Positions 26,526 to 34,638 of a stretch of DNA of 64,000 nt are shown one piece after another. A model generated the notes under the pieces. It did not search any database and was not told the DNA's origin. It was given only the letters and a program-made list of their open reading frames with translations. Origin of the DNA: Bacteroidota bacterium. Its GTDB lineage: Bacteria; Bacteroidota; JABWAT01. The stretch's first letter is position 1; each line of letters begins with the position of its first letter. The stretch is from NCBI GenBank assembly GCA_017303995.1, contig JAFLBE010000011.1, forward strand, positions 1-64,000, read 5' to 3'. The position numbers and the translations under genes are program-made.

Positions 26526-26933
26526 ATGAAAAATAAATCAATAACCGTATTTCGTTATACGATTGCCCTGATTATTACCGTCTTTGGATTGCTGACACTG
26601 TTTTTAAGCAGTGGGTTGGTTTTTGATTGGTTCGGAATCAGAGCACAAGAAGGAAATTATGTGCTATTTGTGGCTGTTGCAAATCTGATTTGCAGTTTTC
26701 TTTACCTTTTCGCAGGGTATGGGATTATCACAAAAAGAATCTGGACAACAAAAGTGCTAACCATTTCTGCAGGAGTGCTTTTAATAACTTTTATTGCGTT
26801 TCAGGTACACATTTATTCAGGTGGTATCTATGAAACAAAAACATTTGGTGCACTGATTTTCAGGATTACCATGACTTTATTATTTGTAACAGCTGCCTTT
26901 TTTCTTAATAAAAGCATGAAAAATGAACACTGA
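26526..26933 (+). CDS. Small four-helix membrane protein of the efflux operon
   Basis: A 135-residue protein with four hydrophobic segments (about 8-30, 43-64, 75-93 and 108-127). I recognise no family. It overlaps the following TolC-like gene by 11 bp, which shows that it belongs to the operon. Possible roles, such as aiding the pump or modifying the membrane, are guesses. Confidence 0.7.
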   Translation: MKNKSITVFRYTIALIITVFGLLTLFLSSGLVFDWFGIRAQEGNYVLFVAVANLICSFLYLFAGYGIITKRIWTTKVLTISAGVLLITFIAFQVHIYSGGIYETKTFGALIFRITMTLLFVTAAFFLNKSMKNEH

Positions 26934-28284
26934 AAAAAATTTACATCGCATGTTTGTGAATATTCACTCTAAAGTTGGTTTGTTTTCATTTGTCTTAATA
27001 ATGAGTATTGCCCTACCGGGACAAGCACAGATATGGTCTTTGCAGATGTGCATCGACACAGCCCAGGTGCATAATAAAAGTCTTCAGATAAGCAGAAATA
27101 ATGTTGCTATAGGCGAACAGAAAGAAAAAGAAGCCATTTCAAATCTGTTACCCAAAGTAAATGTTATTGGAGATTATAAGTATTTTCCAGATTTGCCCTA
27201 TCAACTTATGCCTTTGTCTGCCTTTAATCCTGCTGCTCAGGAAGGCCAATTTAGGGAAGCTCAATTTGGAGTACCTCATAACATGAGTGCTTCAATTCAG
27301 GTTACACTGCCTTTATACAACCCCCAACTGGTTGGAGGTATCAGATCCTCTGCAATCGGGGCTGAAATAGCCGAACTTCAATACAGAAAAACAGAAGAAC
27401 AGGTTTATTTTGAGATTTCGAATCTGTATTACAATGCTCAAATTCTCAGTCACCAGTTGGCGTTTATAGACAGTAATCTGGTAAATACATCTAAGCTTCT
27501 TGAAAGCCTGGTGCTTTTGCATCAACACTTAATGATAAAAGGGACTGATGTTCAAAAGGTAGAACTCCAATTGGATCTGCTAAAAACGCAGAAAGATATT
27601 GTTGAAAATAATGTTGATCAGGTCTTGAGTTCGCTTAAATTGTCACTTGGATTGCCTTCCTCACGCGATCTTCTTATCGAAACTGAAATTTTATTCAACA
27701 GCACACCTGTATACACACCTGCAACTACGGTTGATTTGCTCCTTGTCAATTCCCAAAACCGACTTCTCGATAGCGAATTGAAAACCTTGAAACATTCGAT
27801 GTTGCCAACCATTTCACTGTTTGGAAGTTACGGACAAACAGGATTTGGGTATGATAAACAACCGAATGAATTTTTGAAATTCTTCCCGTTCAGCTTTGTG
27901 GGATTGCAATTCTCTTATCCACTTTTTAATGGAACCGTTACCTACCGGAAAATTATTCAGAAACAGTTAGAGTTAGAAAATAGTCAGTTGCAAATAAAAG
28001 TGGTAACCGACCAAAATCTCATGCTCATTGAGAACGGTAACCGCCGGAGAGCAGTAACTCAAAAGAATATTTCGCATTCTATTTCTCAAATAGAGTTAGC
28101 TAAAAATATATACGAGCAAACACGCTTGCAGCAAAAGCAAGGAACTGCAAACCTTACAGATGTTTTATTGGCAGACAATGCTTTACGGGAAGCACAACAA
28201 AACCACTTATCGGCAATTGTTGACTTTCTTATGGCAGATTTGGAATTGAAAAAATTAACAGGAAATATAAATAAACAGCAATGA
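26923..28284 (+). CDS. TolC-family outer-membrane efflux protein
   Basis: A 453-residue outer-membrane channel. A signal peptide spans about 17-36 (ending PGQAQ), followed by the repeated long-helix OEP domains typical of TolC: first half around MCIDTAQVHNKSLQISRNN and second half around QIELAKNIYEQTRLQQKQGTANLTDVLLADNAL. It would form the exit duct for the RND pump encoded downstream. The 435-bp gap that follows separates it from the adaptor gene. Confidence 0.9.
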   Translation: MNTEKNLHRMFVNIHSKVGLFSFVLIMSIALPGQAQIWSLQMCIDTAQVHNKSLQISRNNVAIGEQKEKEAISNLLPKVNVIGDYKYFPDLPYQLMPLSAFNPAAQEGQFREAQFGVPHNMSASIQVTLPLYNPQLVGGIRSSAIGAEIAELQYRKTEEQVYFEISNLYYNAQILSHQLAFIDSNLVNTSKLLESLVLLHQHLMIKGTDVQKVELQLDLLKTQKDIVENNVDQVLSSLKLSLGLPSSRDLLIETEILFNSTPVYTPATTVDLLLVNSQNRLLDSELKTLKHSMLPTISLFGSYGQTGFGYDKQPNEFLKFFPFSFVGLQFSYPLFNGTVTYRKIIQKQLELENSQLQIKVVTDQNLMLIENGNRRRAVTQKNISHSISQIELAKNIYEQTRLQQKQGTANLTDVLLADNALREAQQNHLSAIVDFLMADLELKKLTGNINKQQ

Positions 28285-28719
28285 AATTTTTGGAAAAATG
28301 AAGATTGCAAAAAAACATTAAATGATGGTTATTACTCTGACGGTTAAATAGTAATTACGAAAATCTAAAGTTGTCATGCTGAGTGATTTTTTCGAAGAAA
28401 AAATAGTATCGAAGCATGAGTAATCCGGCTTGCAGGTTCTTGCGAGAATCCAACCAATGACGGATATCAAAGACTTTCAACTCTAACTAATCACCGTCGT
28501 AATAAAATTTCATATGACTGTTTTAGATGACCTGTGAAGTAACATTTGTGAGTTTGGGTTTGAATATCAGTTTCAATCCTGGTTTTGTTTCCTGAAGGAT
28601 GAAACCATGGGAAATGCGTTCCTTGATTGGAATTCAAAAGGTGTTGATGCTTTTACCTGTTTTTTTTAAGAAATCTGGCAAAAATTGTTCAAGAGTAATT
28701 ACCTAAAATCGTGAAACCT
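28285..28719. other. 435-bp gap inside the efflux operon: remnant repeat, no gene
   Basis: A TTGTCATGCTGAGTG...CGAAGCATGAG element of dispersed type lies at about 28374-28422. An imperfect hairpin with GTTTCA / TGAAAC ends is at about 28574-28610. There is no supported open frame. The gap may hold a separate promoter for the adaptor and pump genes, but I see no clear -35/-10 pair. Confidence 0.6.
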
Positions 28720-29775
28720 ATGAAAAAGAAAATTATCTACATTGTTATTGGCCTTGTACTTGTTGCAGCGGTGGTTTTTCGTCTGATAACCAATAAAGAA
28801 ACTACACAAAACAGGGTCTATCAGTACGATAAAACAACTCCCATTAGTGTTCAGGTCGATACGTTGAAACTTGAGTTTTTAAATGCTGAAAATTCTTATT
28901 CGGGTTCATTTGAGCCTAATAAAGAAACCAAAATAAGTGCCGAAGTTCAAGGCAATATCAGCACATTACTGGTTGATGTAGGGAGTCAGGTGAATGCAGG
29001 TCAGGCTCTGATTCAATTGGACAACACGTTACTGAAGTTACAGCTTCAGTCGGTCGAAATTCAGGTTGAAGGATTGGAAACCGATGTGAAAAGATACACC
29101 CAGCTTGCCAATGCCGATGCCATTCAAGGTGTGCAATTGGAAAAAACACAATTGGCTTTGAAATTGGCAATCGTACAAAAAGCTACACTGCTCGAACAAA
29201 TTAACAAAACCACAATCAAAGCGCCGTTCAATGGTATTGTAACTGCAAAAATGACCGAGGAAGGTGCCTTTGCAGCACCAGGAATGCCCTTATTGCAAAT
29301 AACCGATATTACGAAATTAAAATTCACCATCAATTTACCTGAACAAAAAATCAATCAGTTTACAGTAGGACAATCAACACAACTCAGCGTTGATGCATTT
29401 CCCGAAATTTTATTGAAGGGCAAAGTTTCTATGATTGGCAGTAAAGCCAATATGGGAAATAGTTTTCCTGCTCAATTTTTAGTTGGAAATACCCCAGATT
29501 TGAAAATAAAATCTGGAATGTCGGGTAATGTACGTGTTTTAAGTGAAAACGAGAAGAAACACCTTGTTATTTCGTCATCATCAATTGTGGGTACCAATAT
29601 TAGACCACAAGTATATAAAATAACGCAGGGTAAAGCATTGCTAAGTGATATTACCCTATCTGAACGAATTGGAAATAAAGTTGTAATTGAGAAAGGATTG
29701 GCAGAGGGCGACGTGATTGTTACGAATGGGTTTATCAATCTATATGACGGTGCCAATGTTACAATTAAGAACTAA
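28720..29775 (+). CDS. RND efflux periplasmic adaptor (membrane fusion protein)
   Basis: A 351-residue HlyD/AcrA-type adaptor linking the inner-membrane pump to the TolC-like channel. It has one N-terminal hydrophobic segment (about 4-23), a split lipoyl domain (ISTLLVDVGSQVNAGQALIQLD and APFNGIVTAKMTEEGAFAAPGMPLLQI), a coiled-coil hairpin between them, and beta-barrel and membrane-proximal domains. The ATG at 28720 is chosen over a GTG three codons upstream; neither has a Shine-Dalgarno. The pump gene follows 6 nt later. Confidence 0.9.
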   Translation: MKKKIIYIVIGLVLVAAVVFRLITNKETTQNRVYQYDKTTPISVQVDTLKLEFLNAENSYSGSFEPNKETKISAEVQGNISTLLVDVGSQVNAGQALIQLDNTLLKLQLQSVEIQVEGLETDVKRYTQLANADAIQGVQLEKTQLALKLAIVQKATLLEQINKTTIKAPFNGIVTAKMTEEGAFAAPGMPLLQITDITKLKFTINLPEQKINQFTVGQSTQLSVDAFPEILLKGKVSMIGSKANMGNSFPAQFLVGNTPDLKIKSGMSGNVRVLSENEKKHLVISSSSIVGTNIRPQVYKITQGKALLSDITLSERIGNKVVIEKGLAEGDVIVTNGFINLYDGANVTIKN

Positions 29776-29781
29776 AATATC

Positions 29782-32700
29782 ATGAATATCACAGAAATTG
29801 CCATAAAACGACCATCGCTGATCATTGTTCTTTTTAGCGTATTTACCCTTCTGGGAATTATAGGCTATAAAAACCTAAGTTATGAGCTGTTGCCCGACTT
29901 TAACCAACCGGTAGTCGTAATCAGGACAATGTATCCGGGAGCAGAACCCCAGGAAGTTGAAACATCAGTTTCAAGAAAAATTGAAGATGCACTTTCAAAT
30001 TTGGAAGGTGTAGATTATCTGGAAACGAAGTCAATGCCCAATGCATCGGTAATTATTGCCAACCTGAAATATGGGACAAATGTTGACAAAGCCATGCAAG
30101 ATGCGCAACGATATATTGACAACATCAAGAAAGATTTGCCTGCCGACATCCAAAGTCCGGTGATGAGCAAAATCTCACCCAACGATTTGCCAATTATCTC
30201 CATCAGTGCTTCCAGTCGTTTGCCGGAAACCCAGTTTTTTCAGAAAATGAAAGATGAATTTCTGCCTCAGATCCAACAATTGAAGGGGGTTGCAGAAATT
30301 ACTTTGCTCGGTGGCGAAGAACGTGAATTTCAGGTGAAGGTGAATCAAGAAAAATTGGTGTATTATAAAATCTCACTTAGTCAGGTGGTTGATGCCATAA
30401 ATCGGTCAGGATTAGACCTTCCTGCTGGAAAAGTTCAAACACAGAAGGAAAATAATTCGGTACGGATTACCGGGAAATTTACGACTATCGAAGATATCAT
30501 AAACGTGCAAGTCGCAATGCCAATGCCAAACAGCCCGGTGTATGTGAAAGATATTGCCAATGTTATCGATGGCGTTAAGGAAATTGCATCAGTAAGCAGG
30601 TACAATGGTGTAAACGGTATTGGGCTGATGCTAAAAAAACAAGGCGATGCGAATGCTGTAGAGGTTTCAAAACTGGTTCGTGAAAAGTTAAAGGTGATTG
30701 AAGAGCAGAATAAAAATTCAGGCGTAAAATTTATATTTGCCGATGATTCAACCGACAAAACCATTGCGGCAGTTAATTCTGTTGTTCTTGATTTATTTTT
30801 GGCTGTCATTCTCGTTTCTATTGTGATGTTATTGTTTTTAAGAAGTTATCGCAATTCCTTAATTGTATTAATTTCAATCCCAACTTCACTGGTAACTGCA
30901 TTTGCTGTGATGTGGCTTTTAGGCTATACGCTGAATTTGATGACTTTACTTGCAATGTCATTAATCATCGGGATTTTAGTCGATGATGCCATTGTGGTGC
31001 TCGAAAATATTCAACGCCATTTAGACAAAGGAAAAGAAAAACGCAGTGCTGCAATGGACGGTCGGATGGAAATTGGCTTTTCTGCCCTTTCTATTACATT
31101 GGTTGATGTGGTTGTATTTTTGCCGATTTTATTTTTGCAGGTTTTTGTTGCGGATATGCTCAAACAGTTTTCAGTTGTTGTGATCACCTCTACGCTAACC
31201 AGTTTATTGGTAGGATTTACGCTTACACCCTGGCTTGCCTCCCGTATCGGGAAAAAAGAAGATTTGCAGCCTACAAATTTTATGAACCGTTTTTTACTTT
31301 GGTTCGAGCATCAATTAAACCTATTTATTGAATGGTACGGCAAGCAACTGGTTTGGGTGCTAAAGCACAAACTTATTTTTACCGGCATTGTTTTGCTGCT
31401 TTTTGTGCTGACTTTTGGAATAATGAAACAAGGCATCATTGGCAAAGAAATGATGTCAACAGGTGACCAGGGAAAATTCAGGCTTAACCTGGAATACGAC
31501 AAAACAATCACCGTTCAGCAGAATAACATCGTCTCCCAGAAAATTGAAAACTACATTCTCCAGCAACCCGAAGTTTCGACATTATTTAGTAATATAGCCG
31601 GACCCAGCACCGGAATTGGAAGTCTTGGTGTGGGTGCTGCAAATAAATCAGAGTTTACAATCCAGTTGAAATCAGCAAATGAAAGAAGCATGAAAACAGA
31701 AGATTTTATGAAATATCTTCTTAAACAGTTACGATCTGATTTTCCGGGAATTAATTACTCGGTTGCTGTAATTGGTTTGCTGCCTAAGGGAGCTCCAATC
31801 AAAATAACATTGAGTGGTGGCGATATTGATTTGGTAATGAAAACATCAAAAGAATTGAAATCGGTTATTGAAACCATTCCCGGAGCTGACAATGTTCAAT
31901 TATCGGTTGTGGAAGGAAGCCCCGAATACAAAGTAATTCCCGACAAAGATAAAATGCAGCGTTTAGGTCTAACTACTGCTTTTGTAGGATTGAATTTAAG
32001 AACTGCTTTTACAGGCAATGATGATGCTTCGTTAACTGAAAATGGTACTGAATATCCGATTAGAATTTGGCTTGATGAATTTGACCGTAAAAATTTTGAA
32101 GATATTACGAATCTTACAATCGTCAATCCAATGAATACTCCAATTGAAGTGTCGCAGTTTGCCACAGTTGTACAAGATAACTCGCCCTCGCTCTTAGAAC
32201 GTCTCAATAGACAAGCCTCGGTAACGCTTACCGCAGAATCATTTGGACGTCCATCCGGAACAATGGCAGATGAAGTGATTACCTATTTAAAATCAAAACC
32301 ACTGCCCGAAGGTGTTAAACTGAGCTGGGGTGCAGATATTAAAACACAAAACGAAAGTTTTGGTGCACTGGGTTCTGTTTTGCTTATTTCATTTATCCTG
32401 ATTTATTTGATCATGATTGCGCTGTACGACAGTTATATTTATCCGTTTGTAGCGCTGTTCGGGATACCCGTTGCGGCAATCGGGGCATTTTTAGCCCTGA
32501 ATTTATCATTAAATCACCTGACACTTTTTGCGCAACTTGGACTTATAATGCTCATGGGTCTTGTAACAAAAAATGCCATTCTGATTGTCGATTTCACCAA
32601 TCAACTGAAAGCTGATGGAAAACATTTTAAAGAAGCGTTGATCCTGGCGGGCAAGGAACGCATGCGTCCTATTTTAATGACAACATTGGCAATGGCAATA

Positions 32701-32883
32701 GGTATGTTACCCATTGCCTTGGGTAAGGGAACTGCAAGTGAATGGAAGAATGGGTTGGCTTGGGTAATTATTGGTGGCTTGCTTTCTTCGTTGATATTAA
32801 CCGTTTTTCTCGTTCCTTTAATCTATGATGTTGTCGATAGTATAAAAGAAAAATTTGCAAAAAAGAGAGAAGTTGTAAAATGA
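29782..32883 (+). CDS. RND efflux pump inner-membrane permease (HAE1/AcrB type)
   Basis: A 1033-residue proton-driven exporter with the usual two halves, each of one plus five helices and a large periplasmic loop. The proton-relay aspartates are D401-D402 in ILVDDAIVVLEN. The N-terminus (IAIKRPSLIIVLFSVFTLLGIIGY) and PGAEPQEVE are typical of HAE1 pumps. The lack of a charged Met/Cys-rich relay argues against a heavy-metal CusA type. It shares 4 nt (ATGA) with the next gene. Substrates are unknown. Confidence 0.93.
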   Translation: MNITEIAIKRPSLIIVLFSVFTLLGIIGYKNLSYELLPDFNQPVVVIRTMYPGAEPQEVETSVSRKIEDALSNLEGVDYLETKSMPNASVIIANLKYGTNVDKAMQDAQRYIDNIKKDLPADIQSPVMSKISPNDLPIISISASSRLPETQFFQKMKDEFLPQIQQLKGVAEITLLGGEEREFQVKVNQEKLVYYKISLSQVVDAINRSGLDLPAGKVQTQKENNSVRITGKFTTIEDIINVQVAMPMPNSPVYVKDIANVIDGVKEIASVSRYNGVNGIGLMLKKQGDANAVEVSKLVREKLKVIEEQNKNSGVKFIFADDSTDKTIAAVNSVVLDLFLAVILVSIVMLLFLRSYRNSLIVLISIPTSLVTAFAVMWLLGYTLNLMTLLAMSLIIGILVDDAIVVLENIQRHLDKGKEKRSAAMDGRMEIGFSALSITLVDVVVFLPILFLQVFVADMLKQFSVVVITSTLTSLLVGFTLTPWLASRIGKKEDLQPTNFMNRFLLWFEHQLNLFIEWYGKQLVWVLKHKLIFTGIVLLLFVLTFGIMKQGIIGKEMMSTGDQGKFRLNLEYDKTITVQQNNIVSQKIENYILQQPEVSTLFSNIAGPSTGIGSLGVGAANKSEFTIQLKSANERSMKTEDFMKYLLKQLRSDFPGINYSVAVIGLLPKGAPIKITLSGGDIDLVMKTSKELKSVIETIPGADNVQLSVVEGSPEYKVIPDKDKMQRLGLTTAFVGLNLRTAFTGNDDASLTENGTEYPIRIWLDEFDRKNFEDITNLTIVNPMNTPIEVSQFATVVQDNSPSLLERLNRQASVTLTAESFGRPSGTMADEVITYLKSKPLPEGVKLSWGADIKTQNESFGALGSVLLISFILIYLIMIALYDSYIYPFVALFGIPVAAIGAFLALNLSLNHLTLFAQLGLIMLMGLVTKNAILIVDFTNQLKADGKHFKEALILAGKERMRPILMTTLAMAIGMLPIALGKGTASEWKNGLAWVIIGGLLSSLILTVFLVPLIYDVVDSIKEKFAKKREVVK

Positions 32884-33329
32884 AAAATCTAACTCTGGTT
32901 ATTTGTACGTTCTTCCTTTTACTACCATTTACAACATTCGGTAATCAGGCAGATAAGACCGTTTCATTAACAATCAATGTCGAAAATCTAAGAAATTCCA
33001 AAGGAATAGTGCAATTTGCTTTATACAATAAAGACGGCTCAATTCCCGACGAGAATTTTAAGAAAAGCTATAAAATAGTGAAAGGAAAAATCATGAATGG
33101 TTCGTCTGTTATAACATTCAGAGACATTCCCATTGGAAACTATGCGGTAAATATTTTTCACGACGAAAACAACAACGGTGAAATTGATAAAGGATTTATT
33201 TTCCCTACCGAAGGGATTGGATTCTCAAATTTTGAAACAATTGGCTTTTCAAACAAACCTTCATTTAAAAAGGCTTCATTTAATTTAAGTACAGACAAGG
33301 TGATGAGTGTTAAAATTATCTATTTGTAA
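32880..33329 (+). CDS. DUF2141 secreted protein
   Basis: A 149-residue protein with signal peptide (about 1-21, TTFG) and a compact beta domain: VSLTINVENLRNSKGIVQFALYNKDGS, then FRDIPIGNYAVNIFHDENNNGEIDKG, the pattern of DUF2141. It overlaps the pump gene by 4 nt and so is the last gene of the operon. The DENNNGEID segment resembles a calcium-binding loop. A function in efflux is unproven. Confidence 0.82.
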   Translation: MKNLTLVICTFFLLLPFTTFGNQADKTVSLTINVENLRNSKGIVQFALYNKDGSIPDENFKKSYKIVKGKIMNGSSVITFRDIPIGNYAVNIFHDENNNGEIDKGFIFPTEGIGFSNFETIGFSNKPSFKKASFNLSTDKVMSVKIIYL

Positions 33330-33440
33330 ATGAAGCTCCATTTAGTCAACCTCTAAAAACCCGCCAAATGTCATCCTCTTCGCTGTACTTTTACATCCAT
33401 TGATCTTGTCAAACCCGAATCTGAAATTTTGCAATAATTT

Positions 33441-34319
33441 TCACTTTCCCTTCAGTTGTACTCTGAGCGCTTCTGCCTTTTCTTTTGACGGACTGAAACC
33501 AGGTTTGAGCTTTAGTGCTTTTTCAAAGGCCACAAGTGCATCTTTGGGTTTTCCGGCCGCTTGAAGTCCGTCTCCCAGGCTATCCCAAACATTCGGATCT
33601 TTGGGTGCCAGTTTTGCCTGTTTTTCAAATTTCTGAACTGCTTCGGCAGTTTTTTTCTGTTCGAGCAAGAAATAACCATAAGTGTTGTAAAACTGATATC
33701 CATCGGTTGAATCAACGAACGATTTGTCATAGGCTTTAAACTCTTCTTCAGCTTTGGCCGTTTTTCCGTCCTTGGAATAAATTTGAATGAAAAGCAATCG
33801 ACCTTGTTTTTCTTTGATTTTGGAAACTCTGGCAGCAAAGGATTTTGCTTTTTCAAGATCACCGCCAGCAACTGAAGGTGCCTGAGTATAAAAAGTGGTC
33901 AGTCCGATGAGTCCGCCAAGATGTTTGGGATCAAGTTCAACGGTTTTCTCAAATGCTTCAAGAATATCCGGCGCGAGAAACGCCTGCCGAACCATGTTTA
34001 CTTCTCTTATTTTACGACCAAGTGCCTGACCCAGCCAGAAATGGTGATCAGCCACTTTTGGATTTAAGTCAACTGCTTTCTCACAATACTCAACGGCATT
34101 CTCATAATCATCAATCATCAGATAAGACCGGCCGAGGTAATAATTTGCGGAAGCATCATCCTCATTTTCTTTTACTTTGGCTTTAAAAAACTGAATAGCA
34201 CCTTTGAAATCCTTTTTTTCAAGAAGCTGAATGCCTTTATCGAGGGGTGAGGCAGAGAAAGAAGGGGTAAAAAGAGTGAGCAGAAAAATGTTAAGTACGG
34301 GAATTAGTATTTTTTTCAC
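33441..34319 (-). CDS. Exported tetratricopeptide-repeat protein
   Basis: A 292-residue protein with signal peptide (about 1-22) and about six TPR units, for example DASANYYLGRSYLMIDDYENAVEYCEKAVDL (about 53-84) and DPNVWDSLGDGLQAAGKPKDALVAFEKAL near the end. TPRs usually act as protein-binding scaffolds; no partner is evident. It is divergent from the TonB receptor operon, across a 319-bp gap. Confidence 0.8.
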   Translation of the reverse strand: MKKILIPVLNIFLLTLFTPSFSASPLDKGIQLLEKKDFKGAIQFFKAKVKENEDDASANYYLGRSYLMIDDYENAVEYCEKAVDLNPKVADHHFWLGQALGRKIREVNMVRQAFLAPDILEAFEKTVELDPKHLGGLIGLTTFYTQAPSVAGGDLEKAKSFAARVSKIKEKQGRLLFIQIYSKDGKTAKAEEEFKAYDKSFVDSTDGYQFYNTYGYFLLEQKKTAEAVQKFEKQAKLAPKDPNVWDSLGDGLQAAGKPKDALVAFEKALKLKPGFSPSKEKAEALRVQLKGK

Positions 34320-34638
34320 GATGGAGTCCTTTTGAAAAGTTAAAACAGTTGTAAGCTCCTGACTGGAGCCAACTCTTTATTTCGTTTTATTTGAAAGTCT
34401 GCCCGATTTGGATGTGTTGTTTATTTGGTTGAGGCGATTTTTTAAAATTTAAACCTATATACGGATGTGGTTTCTATTAGGTTCAAAATGGGTAGTCAAA
34501 AGACTCATCCGGTTTCAAAATCAGTCAGCTGTTTCATGACATCAAAGTATTTTTTTCATTAAAAAACAGTTACCAGCTTGTTATTTATATAAAATCTAAA
34601 TAGCTTTGTTTAGATCAAATATAAATAAGGTTATCTCT
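34320..34638. other. 319-bp intergenic region before the haem-uptake-like operon
   Basis: A small hairpin GCTCC / GGAGC is at 34355-34369. AT-rich promoter-like DNA with TATATAA lies at about 34585-34591. An inverted repeat (next entry) follows. I looked for the B12-box of a cobalamin riboswitch and did not see it. Confidence 0.55.
34594..34615. promoter_or_regulatory. Inverted repeat ATCTAAA-N8-TTTAGAT upstream of TonB receptor
   Basis: Two perfect 7-bp arms 8 bp apart sit 23 bp before the likely GTG start, next to a TATATAA box. The location suits an operator for a metal- or haem-responsive repressor. It is not a recognisable Fur box, and no regulator is encoded nearby. Confidence 0.45.

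Noticed and set aside
28285-28719. A decayed gene in the gap between TolC and the adaptor
   Set aside because: Short frames show no family motifs and are broken; only repeat remnants and an imperfect hairpin could be supported.
29782-32883. Heavy-metal (CusA/CzcA) efflux pump
   Set aside because: Length, N-terminus and relay residues fit HAE1-type drug pumps, and no metal-binding partner is encoded nearby.
34320-34638. Cobalamin riboswitch before the TonB receptor
   Set aside because: No B12 box or long conserved fold is visible. This also weakens the view that the operon is for cobalamin.
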